DNA of 62,876 bases from 1-14-0-10-37-14 sp037130845 (GTDB taxonomy: Bacteria > Patescibacteriota > Patescibacteriia > Patescibacteriales > Patescibacteriaceae): contig JBAXSE010000008.1 of NCBI GenBank assembly GCA_037130845.1, positions 1 to 62,876 on the forward strand. Reading direction: 5' to 3'. Position numbers and translations under genes: made by a program. Of this stretch, positions 18,082 to 26,881 are shown one piece after another (position 1 is the first letter of the stretch; the number at the start of each line of letters is the position of its first letter). Below the pieces are notes generated by a model. That model searched no databases and was not told where the DNA came from. It was given only the letters and a program-made list of their open reading frames with translations.

Positions 18082-19068
18082 TTACCATGGATACGGTGCA
18101 TCCGGATCATCATCCGGAAAAGGCGTATTATTAATCTCCCATTGGCGATCCTCTGCTTCTTTTTTGGCCAATCTCTCAATTTCGATTTCCCTCAGTCTAT
18201 CCGCTTCGGCGGCTTCAATCATCATAGCTATCCTTAACTGCTCCGCTTCGGCATCGGCACGCGCCTTAGCCTCAACATTTTCTTCGCTCATTGGATCTAG
18301 GCTGGGCACTGCAATCACTTCTCTAATCGTCTGGCCATAACAGTAATATTGCCCCAAAAAGGCGGAATCTTGCCCCTTTAAAATCGGGCTGTCTTTAGGG
18401 ATGCGCCTATCAACATCATAGACCAATTGGTGCACAGGATAAAAGGCCAATAACGCAAAACCGTCCTCGTATTCACCGCATAAACCAGCGCCCTTTACCA
18501 AAGAACAATGGCTCTCCGATCTAGCCGAAATCAAACCCCAAGCAAAAGCCACACCGCCCCATCGAGCATATCGCTCAGCCGTCTCGGGATTAACCATCAA
18601 AAACAACTCCCCTTTTTCCGGATGGTTGATTTTTAATTTTACCTCGAATTGCAGCTCAATATCGGTCAAAGGATCATAATACTTAGGCTTTAGAGTTATT
18701 TCCGGCGTATTGCAATATTCATCCAGATTAGCCTGGACTTCCCGATATTCATCCGCAATCTTTTCGATCGCAGCCACCGTCTTGGCAAGGTTCAAATCAT
18801 TACCCAAGACCCTAAGCCGACCTTCATGAATAATAAGTATATTATTCACCCAATACCGCTCTTTCATACCTCTTAGCTTCTCTATGCTTTGGTCGATTTT
18901 TTCCCGCTGTTTAGTAGCAGCTGATTTAGCCTGCTCACAAGCAACGGCCTCAGCCATAGCTGCTTTTGCCGAAGCGCGATTACTAACCGCCACTTTCAAG
19001 ATCAATAGAATAATTACCACAGAAACAAAGCCCGCGGCCCAAATCAGAACAATAGTCATGCTATCCAT
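18082..19068 (-). CDS. Membrane-anchored paralogue without the Cys tail
   Basis: 328 residues from an ATG at 19068 with GGAG 6 nt upstream. It has one N-terminal transmembrane helix, an Ala/Lys/Glu coiled coil, and the same central domain as the preceding entry (KYYDPLTDIE, LKINHPEKGE, LMVNPETAERY, then DPMSEEN). A long charged helix rich in Ala, Glu and Arg (about residues 265-310) replaces the acidic and Cys repeats. The protein ends PDDDPDAPYPW, again with a terminal Trp. It has its own promoter and terminator. Function unknown. Comparing the pair shows that the Cys/Asp tail is an added module. Confidence 0.7.
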   Translation of the reverse strand: MDSMTIVLIWAAGFVSVVIILLILKVAVSNRASAKAAMAEAVACEQAKSAATKQREKIDQSIEKLRGMKERYWVNNILIIHEGRLRVLGNDLNLAKTVAAIEKIADEYREVQANLDEYCNTPEITLKPKYYDPLTDIELQFEVKLKINHPEKGELFLMVNPETAERYARWGGVAFAWGLISARSESHCSLVKGAGLCGEYEDGFALLAFYPVHQLVYDVDRRIPKDSPILKGQDSAFLGQYYCYGQTIREVIAVPSLDPMSEENVEAKARADAEAEQLRIAMMIEAAEADRLREIEIERLAKKEAEDRQWEINNTPFPDDDPDAPYPW

Positions 19069-19118
19069 AAGAACTCCACAAAAAATGTGATACAAAATTG
19101 TCAAAAAAACTTGATTAA

Positions 19119-19147
19119 CACATAGTACAAATGCCACAATCTGTCAA
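19119..19147 (-). promoter_or_regulatory. Promoter of the 328-residue paralogue
   Basis: Minus strand TTGACA (19142-19147), 17-nt spacer, TATGTG (19119-19124). Confidence 0.5.
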
Positions 19148-19246
19148 CGCTGTCAATCAACATATCATTCTGTTCGTCAATTGACCTCACAATTAGCCCT
19201 AAAATAAGCCAAATAATACCTATTTATAGTGAGCGGGGTCGAGCTA

Positions 19247-19275
19247 TTGACAAATATCTAATAATATGCTATACT
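19247..19275 (+). promoter_or_regulatory. Strong promoter of the first cold-shock gene
   Basis: TTGACA at 19247-19252 and TATACT at 19270-19275 are 17 nt apart. The leader to the ATG is about 80 nt. The downstream CTTTAGGTAA is shared with the second cold-shock promoter at 33719. Confidence 0.85.
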
Positions 19276-19360
19276 CTTTAGGTAATGAAATATTTTAGAA
19301 AAGTCGTCGAACTTCACAAAATCTTTTAAATTTACATCTAATTAACTATTCTATACATCT

Positions 19361-19558
19361 ATGTACGGAGTTATCAAAAAGAAGACTGACAAGGGTTTTG
19401 GTTTCATCACCCCTGAAGGTCAAGACAAAGATTTATTCTTTCACAGCAACAACTTGGTTGGCATCAGCTTTGATGAAATCCAAGAAGGTGACGCTGTCAC
19501 TTTTGAAAGCGAAGAATCCCAAAAGGGTCCTAACGCTGTCAATGTGCAGAAAGCCTAA
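19361..19558 (+). CDS. Cold-shock domain protein (CspA family)
   Basis: 65 residues, the normal size for a single cold-shock domain. RNP1-like KGFGFITPEG and RNP2-like KDLFFHSNNL bind single-stranded RNA or DNA. These proteins act as RNA chaperones. The long leader fits post-transcriptional control, as in other csp genes, but this is inference. Expressed alone from the promoter at 19247. A closely related paralogue lies at 33834. Confidence 0.95.
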   Translation: MYGVIKKKTDKGFGFITPEGQDKDLFFHSNNLVGISFDEIQEGDAVTFESEESQKGPNAVNVQKA

Positions 19559-19572
19559 GATCTTTATCTTAT

Positions 19573-19609
19573 AAAAATGCCCTCGATTTATCGGGGGCAT
19601 TTTTATTTT
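19573..19609 (+). terminator. Terminator of the first cold-shock gene
   Basis: A stem of at least 10 bp (19573-19582 with 19595-19604) followed by T-rich sequence. Confidence 0.85.
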
Positions 19610-19716
19610 ATCCCTGCCCGCCAGCAGTCGAGTAGACTCCGGCAGGCCTGCCTCCCGTCAGGGAGTGATCTTTCCATCAAATACAAGATACCTGCCTCCG
19701 CAGGTATAAAAACTAC

Positions 19717-19763
19717 AATCCCAAAAGGGTCCTAACGCTGTCAACGTGCAGAAAGCCTAAGAT
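19717..19763 (+). pseudogene. Remnant of a duplicated cold-shock gene 3' end
   Basis: These 47 bp repeat the last codons (SQKGPNAVNVQKA) and stop of the gene at 19361, with one mismatch to 19515-19561, and are again followed by a terminator. No start or upstream domain is present. The stretch 19610-19716 between the copies is GC-rich with small palindromes and no gene. Confidence 0.8.
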
Positions 19764-19770
19764 TTCTGTC

Positions 19771-19807
19771 AAAAACTCCCCCCGATAAATCGGAGGGAGT
19801 TTTTGTT
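19771..19807 (+). terminator. Second terminator after the cold-shock remnant
   Basis: A 10-bp stem (19771-19780 with 19795-19804) extended by an inner CCGA/TCGG pair, then T-rich sequence. Confidence 0.8.
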
Positions 19808-19815
19808 ATATTTGC

Positions 19816-19977
19816 TCAATTCGACAACTTATAGATCAGCCAAATGCCCAGGATGCCGCCGACCGCAGCGCCTAATGTCGAACTAACCGAGAATATACCT
19901 GCCCCGAACCAGGTCGGCACATAACTGCCCAATACCGAACCAAGAATCAAACCCAGATACACCGCCTTCTTGTCCAT
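19816..19977 (-). CDS. 53-residue Gly-rich membrane protein
   Basis: Begins MDKKAVYLGLILGSVLGSYV and ends GIWLIYKLSN. There are two hydrophobic helices with GxxxG-type spacing (LGLILGSVLGS; LGAAVGGILGIWL). The start is 4 nt after the Nudix stop codon, so translation is probably coupled. No family recognised; small glycine-zipper membrane proteins of this kind are common and uncharacterised. Confidence 0.6.
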   Translation of the reverse strand: MDKKAVYLGLILGSVLGSYVPTWFGAGIFSVSSTLGAAVGGILGIWLIYKLSN

Positions 19978-19981
19978 ATAA

Positions 19982-20422
19982 TTATTCTAAATGATCAAGC
20001 GCCCCCTGCGGATAAACCAGGCCCAGCTTATCCATATCTACCCACAACGCTTTGCCTCCCGGAGTATCCAATATCTCCAGTTCAATTTTTTTATACAATG
20101 CTTGATCGGCAAAATCCGCCTGATAGACAAAACAAATCTCATGCCCTCGCATCTCATTAAAAGTGAAAACATTTTCCACTACTTTCAAAAACTTAACATT
20201 AACCAATTTAGCGCCAAACTCCTCTTCTATTTCACGCGCCAAGCCGTCGCGGCTCAACTCGCCAAAGTCAATCCCGCCGCCGGGCAAACGATAAAAATCT
20301 TCGCCTTTCACCTTATCCCGGCCGGGGCTGACCAAGATCTGCTTGCCGCTTCTTATCACTGCGATAGCCAATACCCTAATTTCATTTTCTCTCATCATAT
20401 ATTTATTTTCTATCATTATCAT
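19982..20422 (-). CDS. Nudix hydrolase
   Basis: 146 residues, or 137 if it starts at Met10. The Nudix box is complete: GGGIDFGELSRDGLAREIEE followed by EFGAKL, giving G-x5-E-x7-REIEEEFG for Mg-dependent hydrolysis of a nucleoside diphosphate linked to another group. Substrate unknown. Upstream of the 53-residue membrane protein and probably cotranscribed with it. Confidence 0.9.
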   Translation of the reverse strand: MIMIENKYMMRENEIRVLAIAVIRSGKQILVSPGRDKVKGEDFYRLPGGGIDFGELSRDGLAREIEEEFGAKLVNVKFLKVVENVFTFNEMRGHEICFVYQADFADQALYKKIELEILDTPGGKALWVDMDKLGLVYPQGALDHLE

Positions 20423-20473
20423 ATTCTGAATATTTCAAAAGGTCAAAAAACAGGCCCGCCAGGGGCCCATTAT

Positions 20474-20671
20474 TTATAGCGGCGGCGATTCTTCTTCTCG
20501 AAAGCACTTTTCGCATTCCCAGTATTCACCAGCCACGCCCCTGATCGGCAGCAAGTGTCCGAAATAGTGTCCGCCTATATATTGACGATTTTCGTCTACG
20601 ATAATGTACAATACTTCTCCGCAAACCGTGCAAGAGCGCTTGAGTTTTTTGCTCTTTGCTTTTTGTTCCAT
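20474..20671 (-). CDS. Small zinc-ribbon-like protein
   Basis: 65 residues with two Cys pairs (CTVCGE and CEKC) separated by about 36 residues, as in treble-clef or zinc-ribbon folds. The N-terminus is strongly basic (KAKSKKLKR). Probably binds zinc; role unknown. Confidence 0.6.
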   Translation of the reverse strand: MEQKAKSKKLKRSCTVCGEVLYIIVDENRQYIGGHYFGHLLPIRGVAGEYWECEKCFREEESPPL

Positions 20672-20688
20672 CTTAACCCTCGAAATAT

Positions 20689-21987
20689 TTAAAAAAGATT
20701 GATGCTTTGTAACAACAGCTTAATCCTTGGCTTCCATTGCAAATCACTATTCCAAACACTGCCCAAGACTTCTGTTTTTATTTGCGCCGAGTGCTCCGGT
20801 TCTAACAACTGTACACTGGTGATATTCCGCAGCAAGCTGTATTTTTTGTTTTTGTAAACAATCGTTTGGCCGTCATTGGCAATGCCTCCGCTATTGGGCG
20901 GAATCCGCAGGCTATCAGCAAAATCAATTTGCTTGCCATTAAAAAAAGGCAAGGCCAAAGCCAGCTCTGCCAGATTGGAAAAGGCATAATCATCATGAAA
21001 CCCGATTTCCCGCTCAGCCATAGTGGCATGGTATTCCAAACGATTCGGAAAACTGGCATCGGAAAAAAACCGATCGCCCCAGGCAAAGTTCAGATAAGCC
21101 CCATAATCAGCATAGCCCGCCCGCCAATTCAGCAGCCCGGCGCCCAGGTAGAATTGCGCCCCCAGCCCCACCGGCCGTGGTCCCAATCCTGCCTCCACCA
21201 TGCCACTGGCAAAAGAAACCTGACGCAGATTAGCCGCCATCTTCTTAGCCAAATCCACATAGCCGGTATTATATGTCAATTCGCCATAGGCCATGGTATA
21301 AAAAGCGGTTATCAGGTGATAGTGTGGATTGAAGACCTTAGGACTACCCTCTTCATACCAACCGACAGTATTAACATTGTCAGCCAACGCCTTATCTATC
21401 TTTTCTTTAATCTTGATATCCAAATTAAACTTGTCTACCGGGGTAATCATACCAGCAAGCGACGCCTGATTGACTATATATTGCCAATAAGCCGCCGACA
21501 AAACCGCCCGATTCTCAGTGTCGGGCGCCGCGATGCCAGCCTTCGCCCTGCCAATAACCCGCTGCCGATAGCCCCAACTCTCCCCCATACTCAAGCCCAA
21601 CGGGACATCAGTCGTCATTTGCCACATCAGAAATTGCGCCGCTGCATCTTCAAAGGAAAAGGTAATAGGCAACTGTTGATTCAAGAGCTTGTCAGACTGC
21701 TGAAGCGCCTGCCGAATAATCTGCTGCGCTTGTTGCTCACCGCCCTCCGCCCGGAACCGATAATAAGTGGCCAAGCTCATCAGCTCGCGCGGAGTCGTGG
21801 CTGTCTTGAAATAATCAATGCCATAATCAGGCACAGAATACACCAAACCAAGCTCGTCAAAATTACGGCTATAACGATTATAAAAATCAGCCACATACTG
21901 CCGCGACGTCTCCGACCCAGCCGCCAAAGCCAACATAGGAAAAGAAATCAATATGACTGCTGTTATAATAAACGATTTAAACGTCAT
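20689..21987 (-). CDS. Exported protein, possibly alpha/alpha-toroid fold
   Basis: 432 residues. The signal peptide ends at ALA-AG. The body is helical with repeated aromatic pairs (RYSRNFDELG, YWQYIVNQ, NPHYHLITAFYTMAYGE, GAQFYLGAGLLNW). A succession of such helices and a HYH motif recall alginate lyase or heparinase-type alpha/alpha toroids, but no definite catalytic signature was found. It is the last gene before the DGR locus. Function unknown. Confidence 0.5.
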   Translation of the reverse strand: MTFKSFIITAVILISFPMLALAAGSETSRQYVADFYNRYSRNFDELGLVYSVPDYGIDYFKTATTPRELMSLATYYRFRAEGGEQQAQQIIRQALQQSDKLLNQQLPITFSFEDAAAQFLMWQMTTDVPLGLSMGESWGYRQRVIGRAKAGIAAPDTENRAVLSAAYWQYIVNQASLAGMITPVDKFNLDIKIKEKIDKALADNVNTVGWYEEGSPKVFNPHYHLITAFYTMAYGELTYNTGYVDLAKKMAANLRQVSFASGMVEAGLGPRPVGLGAQFYLGAGLLNWRAGYADYGAYLNFAWGDRFFSDASFPNRLEYHATMAEREIGFHDDYAFSNLAELALALPFFNGKQIDFADSLRIPPNSGGIANDGQTIVYKNKKYSLLRNITSVQLLEPEHSAQIKTEVLGSVWNSDLQWKPRIKLLLQSINLF

Positions 21988-22151
21988 AAAGTAATATTAG
22001 CTCTTACAAATCAAACTATTACCTCCTACAAATACAAATTGCTACAAATATACAAATATTAACTTAAAGTCTAGACCCGGATTTGTAAATTTGTAATGAT
22101 TCGTATTTGTAGAAGTTTGCAGAAGACCCTGCAGAAGTTAAGCTTATTGTA

Positions 22152-23195
22152 TCATACCCGAGCAAAATTTAAAAAGCTCCCCGACACATAAATATACCTA
22201 TTTTTAATTTTCATCCTCAAATTATATGACTTGGCGTGCGATAATAACCCAAAATATGAATCTGCCACTTTTTGGAAATCACTATTTGATCTTTGCCCCA
22301 TTCTTAACCGTTCAAGTTTTCTATCAAGATTATCAAACATCCTACCTTTGGTTTTATTTCTCAGCATAATGGCATTAGGCAGGACTATACTACCGCAAAA
22401 ATCTATACCCCAAACTAACTTACGAAAAATAGTTTTGTTTTCAGGCAAATCTAGCATCAACTTATCTCTCACAAATTCTCTGATTTTTGCAGTGTCGGTA
22501 AAAAGACTTTCTTTATCATGCGCCATAATTATAAAATCGTCATTATACCTAACGTAATCTTTTAGTCCCAATCTGTTTAATACGAAAACATCCAACTCGT
22601 TAAGATAAACATTGGCGAATATCTGACTGGTAATATTCCCCAGGGGCACGCCTTTGCCGTCTTTAGGTCTAAAACTTTCTATAATCATCATCAAAAGACG
22701 CAATACTTTTTTATCAACAATTTCTTCTGTTAATATTTCCAACAAGATGCGATGGTTAATGCTGTCAAAATACTTGCGGATGTCGCATTTCATTGCCAAG
22801 CAGTTTTGCCTGCCTCGTTGCAGATTGTTTGCCGTCTTCTGTAAACAAGACACCGCTTTATGAACGCCTTTTTTCTTTCTTGAAGAGAATGACATACTGA
22901 CAAAAATAGGTTCATAGACTTTGCACAAGTACACATAAATAGCCTGATGCAATACCCTATCTCTGACAGAAGCCTTATAAATATCTCGTTTTTTCGGATC
23001 CGATATCCTAAAATATTCATACCCACCATGGCGATAATTACCTTCACGCAAATCATAATGCAAATCAAACAAATTATCCTCCAAATGCCTTTCAAATTCC
23101 ATCACCTCCATTTTGGCGCTTTTCCCTGCCTTATACACCCGCCATGACTGCAATAGATTTTCCAGACTTATTAATTCATCAAAATCAATATTCAT
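22152..23195 (-). CDS. DGR reverse transcriptase
   Basis: 347 residues from the ATG at 23195; an in-frame ATG at 23225 would overlap the avd-like gene. RT motifs: SLENLLQSWRVYKAGKSAK at the start, KCDIRKYFDSINH with catalytic D138, PLGNITSQ at 184-191, and RYNDDFIIM with YxDD at 217-220. The GxxxSQ motif and short length, without maturase or endonuclease domains, are typical of DGR reverse transcriptases, which copy template-repeat RNA with adenine-directed errors. The TR and three VRs lie on the same strand upstream. A group II intron RT is excluded by size and by the TR/VR pairs. Confidence 0.95.
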   Translation of the reverse strand: MNIDFDELISLENLLQSWRVYKAGKSAKMEVMEFERHLEDNLFDLHYDLREGNYRHGGYEYFRISDPKKRDIYKASVRDRVLHQAIYVYLCKVYEPIFVSMSFSSRKKKGVHKAVSCLQKTANNLQRGRQNCLAMKCDIRKYFDSINHRILLEILTEEIVDKKVLRLLMMIIESFRPKDGKGVPLGNITSQIFANVYLNELDVFVLNRLGLKDYVRYNDDFIIMAHDKESLFTDTAKIREFVRDKLMLDLPENKTIFRKLVWGIDFCGSIVLPNAIMLRNKTKGRMFDNLDRKLERLRMGQRSNSDFQKVADSYFGLLSHAKSYNLRMKIKNRYIYVSGSFLNFARV

Positions 23196-23200
23196 AACAT

Positions 23201-23611
23201 ATGAACGATAATTATTTATCATCAAACGAAATCCCCATAATCAAGAAGCTTTATGATCTGTACTTATTAACACACAAAACCATAGCCATTTTCCCAAAAC
23301 ATGAGAGATACAGCCTGGGAGAGAAAATTGAAACTAATATTTTGGAGGCGATAGAATTAATAATATTCGGCAATACCCAGCCCAAGAATTTCAAAGACAC
23401 TTACCTTTTAAAAGCTAGCGCCAAGATCGAAGTATTGAAAATTTTTTTCCGCCTGGCTATGGACAATGGCTTCATCAACGAAACTCAATATTTCAAAACT
23501 ATTAATTTTCTACAGGAAATCAGCAAAATGCTGGGCGGCTGGATTAAATATCTGCGTTCTGATTTCGTGAGATACGAAGACAAAGATAACTCCAAAAAAA
23601 CAAAAGAGTAA
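23201..23611 (+). CDS. Avd-like DGR accessory protein (four-helix bundle)
   Basis: 136 residues, all helical and charged. The core (LYDLYLLTHKTIAIFPKHER, then YSLGEKIETNILEAIELII) matches the Avd family, which has FPKxERYxLG near its start. Avd forms a pentameric barrel that binds the RT and the TR RNA and is needed for mutagenic cDNA synthesis. Unusually, it is on the plus strand between RT and TR, so its mRNA is antisense to any TR transcript that reads on into the RT gene. Its ATG is 5 nt from the RT ATG, so each gene's ribosome site lies in the other's coding region. Confidence 0.85.
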   Translation: MNDNYLSSNEIPIIKKLYDLYLLTHKTIAIFPKHERYSLGEKIETNILEAIELIIFGNTQPKNFKDTYLLKASAKIEVLKIFFRLAMDNGFINETQYFKTINFLQEISKMLGGWIKYLRSDFVRYEDKDNSKKTKE

Positions 23612-23624
23612 GCACATTTTCCAA

Positions 23625-23742
23625 AAACTACGGGAGAGGCGGAGCCCGAGATTGTCATTCGAGTCCGACGGGTCATTGGCATTCACGTTAAGCTGCCGAT
23701 CGTCAGGATTCCAGTTCGCATTCACGACGCGCGAGCCGGAGC
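23625..23742 (-). repeat. DGR template repeat (TR)
   Basis: 118 bp matching three VRs. Read on the minus strand it would encode GSRVVNANWNPDDRQ..., with eight AAY (Asn) codons, the usual mark of a TR. The 26-bp segment 23625-23650 is identical in all copies and corresponds to the 3' homology region (IMH). TR-specific flanks form an 11-bp inverted repeat: 23635-23645 with 23741-23751. Confidence 0.95.
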
Positions 23743-23900
23743 TCCGCCTCTTTTAGCCTTTCCTGTCCGTTGTTCCTCCGCTCTTCGCGTTTGATCAAGG
23801 CAACACGTTTGCCTTAGGAAAAGGCTGTAGTTTCAGATTCACGATTTCAAAACTTGCCATCCGTTGTCAGCGGATGTCTTTCGTATTTTGAAACCGTTTT
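23625..23900 (-). ncRNA. Predicted structured DGR template RNA
   Basis: The non-coding stretch upstream of the TR on the minus strand folds by eye into several stems. TTTCAAAA-type arms at 23845-23852 and 23886-23893 enclose a 6-bp hairpin (23858-23863 with 23871-23876). A 9-bp pairing of 23755-23763 with 23817-23826 (one bulge) encloses a 7-bp hairpin (23797-23803 with 23809-23815). I infer that this is the RT/Avd-binding part of the template RNA. The ends are not defined. The rest of 23612-24003 shows no gene. Confidence 0.6.
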
Positions 23901-23967
23901 GGGCAGACCGCCTCCCCGCCTGTTTGGCAAAAAATAACGATTATACTAACCCAAAAAATAAAAAAAC

Positions 23968-24006
23968 AAATTAAAAATAAGAATTGAAACTTCAAAACTT
24001 AAATCA
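23968..24006 (-). repeat. Conserved 39-nt tail after VR1
   Basis: Starts at the stop codon of the ATPase gene and runs downstream. It matches the tails at 26973-27011 and 29076-29114 at 36-37 of 39 positions, and is absent next to the TR. It contains a tandem AAGTTTTGA. Possibly a target-recognition element or a relic of cassette duplication. Confidence 0.75.
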
Positions 24007-26835
24007 GGAGAAACTACGGGAGAGGCGGAGCCCGAGAGTGCCATACGAGTCCGACGGGTCAGAGGCATGCACGTCAAGCTGCCGACCGCCAGGAAGCCAG
24101 CGCGCACGCACGACGCGCGAGCCGGAGCCCGACTTGGTGAGCCAAATCCATCCGTCTTCATCCAGGTGCTTTTGGTTTTTATTAAAATACTGTCTTTGCA
24201 TAATCATATACTCCTCCAATGATAGACCCGAGGCTTCTAGGCTAATTTTTTGCCCGTTAATTTCTAGCTCGCAATCAATGGGCAATTCGTTTCCGTCCGC
24301 GATTGCCTGCATAACATGATCTTTATTAGCCAGGCCGGTAGCCGCTACAATACTCATACCACGGGTTGCCTTTAAGATCGGGTGATCTGCCAAATTCTGC
24401 GCTCCATGGGTTAAAACAATTCGATATGATGGTTCATAAGAATTTTTGACGCCTGCAAACGCGCCGCCTTCTTTGAAATTATCGCTTTGCCAAGTGGCGG
24501 CCACCTTTTTCTTCTTTTTTGCGCCGGTATTCTCTTCCATAGTCTCAATCAATTTCTGATTTAGTGTAGTCGCGTTAGGCAGATTGTCAGGGACAATCAA
24601 GATTGAATCATAGCCGTATTTACTCATCTCAGCCTTAATCTCGGTATAATTATTCTTCCAAATATTCCTAACCTTTTCTTCGTTGATAACCAGATTAAGA
24701 TTATCGCGATAAAAAGCCGCCTGTTCGGCTAGATTCTTCTCCAAATCAATCTCTATTTCTTGTTCTGTTTGCGTTTCCGGGTTTTTCCACTCTGCCTTCG
24801 CCACGCTAGGCGTTTTATCTTCCCGCTTTTCCGTCTTTTTAGGCTTATACGGCTGATAGATAGGTTCGCCTGTCTCACTATTTACACCCATAAATTCAAC
24901 CGCCGCTTTTTTCTCGCCATCATAATAAACCTGGCCGGGTCGACGTTCGTTTTCGCCCTGGCCGAATTTCTCTAGCCGAAACTTAATCCTTTTCCCGTCA
25001 GGAGCCACATAATAACTCTCGGCCAGTACCGGTTCCTCATAGACCACCTTCTCATAATTAACACGAGGCGACAACAAACCGATTTCCAGAGGAGTTAGAA
25101 TCTCAAATTCCTTCTTCTGACGTTCAGCCGGCTTTTGATCGACATTAATAGCATAATGGTTCAAAAATTCTTTGACCAAAGCGCGGTCGTCTTCGGTATA
25201 TTCCTGTCGCGACAAAAATTGCTTGTTTATCTTTTCACAAAAGAATTCTTCCAGGCCTTTGTTCCGATTAAGCGAAGAATATTCCTTCATCCAGCCCAAG
25301 ATAGTGCCGATATCAATAATCATATCCTTCAGATACTGCGCTTCGCCTTTTGTTTCCAGGACAGTCTTTTTGCGAGAGAAGGATTTGTTGATTTCGTTTA
25401 GAGCATTTGATAGACGCCACAGAAAGCCGCCGGCCGAGACAGTATTACCCTTGTCGTCTTTTTTGCTCGTAACCAGCTCTCTTTTTCTGACCACTCTATT
25501 AATCTGAGCTCCGTCATCATCAGCCGTTTTGTTAATCTCTTTAAAGTCAAAATCCGGCGCAATCTCTTCTTTGGCTGCCCTAACCCTGCCATTGGAGTCC
25601 AATAATGCGGCTAGCATCATTTCATATATTTCCGGCTCCTTTTCCTGCTGTCTCGGATAATCCACATTTACCTTGGCAAATTTGCGCAAGACTTCGGGCG
25701 GAATCTTTTTTCTGGAATATCTTTCCGACGCCAGATTGACCATAGCGCAATACAAAAAGTTGTCCGCAATCTCCACTTCCTGATTGGTGACGGGCATCCT
25801 AATCTTTTTACCAGGTGTCCAGGCGGCAATCCTGGCCAAACGCTCCGTCTGCTCAGATTCCGGCAACAGATTGAATTCATCATCAGCCACAATGCGTCCG
25901 GTATGCTCCGGCTTGTCCTGAGAGCTAAAGCTTCGCCCAGTCGCCGCCTCACCTATTTCCTTGTATTCATAATAAGTCTCGCCCGATTGAGAGATTTTCG
26001 GCTTGGCAATCAAGTCTTGGAATCTAACATCCTTGCCTGGGGTTTGATTATTAATACGCCCGGTCAGCTTTTTGGCCGTCTGCTCTACCAGTCTAGTCTT
26101 ACCTGTGCCGGACTCACCCGACAGCAATACCGGCTGACCGGAAAAAGCGGCTTCTTCCATCTCAGCCAAAAGCTCTTGGCGGGAGGGAGTCCAGATAAAG
26201 CTCTCTTGCTTCAATTGTTTGGAGTAGGTTTTCAGACTTTCATATTGTGCCAAGGCGCTTAGCTCCGGGTCTGATTCGGATAATACGGACAGCTCTTGAC
26301 GTTTTTCTTCTAGCTGCCTTTCATTAGCTTCAAATAACAACAAATCAACCTCATTCAAACCCGTTCCCCTTTGCGAGAACATTCGTTTCTCCTGATCGGC
26401 TTGAGTCGCTTCATATTGACCGATTTCACGCTGCAATATTTTGTATTTTTCAAAATTGCCATTAATCGAGGCAATTTCTTTTATTTGCTTTTCCTGAGCA
26501 GCTAAATATGTTTCCTTAACTATCGGATTGTCATGCAATTTCTTGAGTATGTCCAAGCTTAAGCGCAACCGCTTGGTATCTTGCGGCTGGTCTTTCTTGG
26601 TATTTAACATAGCCGTCTCATGCTTAGCGTCCTGAAAAACCGACCACATAGATTCGGCTTGCTGCGCCGGATTCAAATGCGACCAATCCATTTTAGCAAC
26701 CGAGGCCGATTCGTTGCCCTTTTCTTGGTCAAACCGCTGCAAAAACGAAGCAATCGGATCATTTTGCTTTTCCTTTTTCTTTTCCACCGCTTGGCCAAGG
26801 CTTTCGCTCTTGAAGCCTAATTTTTCGATTGGCAT
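24004..26835 (-). CDS. MoxR-like AAA+ ATPase with C-terminal DGR variable domain
   Basis: 943 residues. Residues 1-210 are charged and helical. The AAA+ module has Walker A GESGTGKT at 240-247, Walker B GRIVADDEFNLL at 313-324 and a sensor-1-like Asn near 367, closest to MoxR/dynein-type ATPases. A middle part of unknown fold (to ~680) includes a PDGKR/QGENERRPGQVYYDG stretch. From residue 682 the sequence aligns with the 311-residue targets, ending in the variable segment (about 904-942, GSRVV...GLRLSRSF), presumably a C-type-lectin-like fold. There is no signal peptide, so the variable site faces the cytoplasm. Last gene of the VWA operon; with VWA partners such ATPases remodel protein complexes. 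Confidence 0.9.
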   Translation of the reverse strand: MPIEKLGFKSESLGQAVEKKKEKQNDPIASFLQRFDQEKGNESASVAKMDWSHLNPAQQAESMWSVFQDAKHETAMLNTKKDQPQDTKRLRLSLDILKKLHDNPIVKETYLAAQEKQIKEIASINGNFEKYKILQREIGQYEATQADQEKRMFSQRGTGLNEVDLLLFEANERQLEEKRQELSVLSESDPELSALAQYESLKTYSKQLKQESFIWTPSRQELLAEMEEAAFSGQPVLLSGESGTGKTRLVEQTAKKLTGRINNQTPGKDVRFQDLIAKPKISQSGETYYEYKEIGEAATGRSFSSQDKPEHTGRIVADDEFNLLPESEQTERLARIAAWTPGKKIRMPVTNQEVEIADNFLYCAMVNLASERYSRKKIPPEVLRKFAKVNVDYPRQQEKEPEIYEMMLAALLDSNGRVRAAKEEIAPDFDFKEINKTADDDGAQINRVVRKRELVTSKKDDKGNTVSAGGFLWRLSNALNEINKSFSRKKTVLETKGEAQYLKDMIIDIGTILGWMKEYSSLNRNKGLEEFFCEKINKQFLSRQEYTEDDRALVKEFLNHYAINVDQKPAERQKKEFEILTPLEIGLLSPRVNYEKVVYEEPVLAESYYVAPDGKRIKFRLEKFGQGENERRPGQVYYDGEKKAAVEFMGVNSETGEPIYQPYKPKKTEKREDKTPSVAKAEWKNPETQTEQEIEIDLEKNLAEQAAFYRDNLNLVINEEKVRNIWKNNYTEIKAEMSKYGYDSILIVPDNLPNATTLNQKLIETMEENTGAKKKKKVAATWQSDNFKEGGAFAGVKNSYEPSYRIVLTHGAQNLADHPILKATRGMSIVAATGLANKDHVMQAIADGNELPIDCELEINGQKISLEASGLSLEEYMIMQRQYFNKNQKHLDEDGWIWLTKSGSGSRVVRARWLPGGRQLDVHASDPSDSYGTLGLRLSRSFS
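24011..24128 (-). repeat. DGR variable repeat VR1 (ATPase)
   Basis: 118 bp aligned to the TR with 15 differences, all at TR adenines (coding sense). It encodes the last ~40 residues of the ATPase. Confidence 0.95.
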
Positions 26836-26881
26836 ATTTTAAAAATAAAATAATGAATATTTATGTCATTCCCGTACCCAC

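Noticed and set aside
22152..23195. Group II intron or retron reverse transcriptase
   Set aside because: No maturase or endonuclease domain, no msr/msd-like RNA; adjacent TR/VR pairs identify a DGR.
23510..23725. ORF on the minus strand through the TR (NANWNPDDRQL...)
   Set aside because: It is the TR read in the frame of the VRs. It lacks an upstream gene body and runs antisense into avd.
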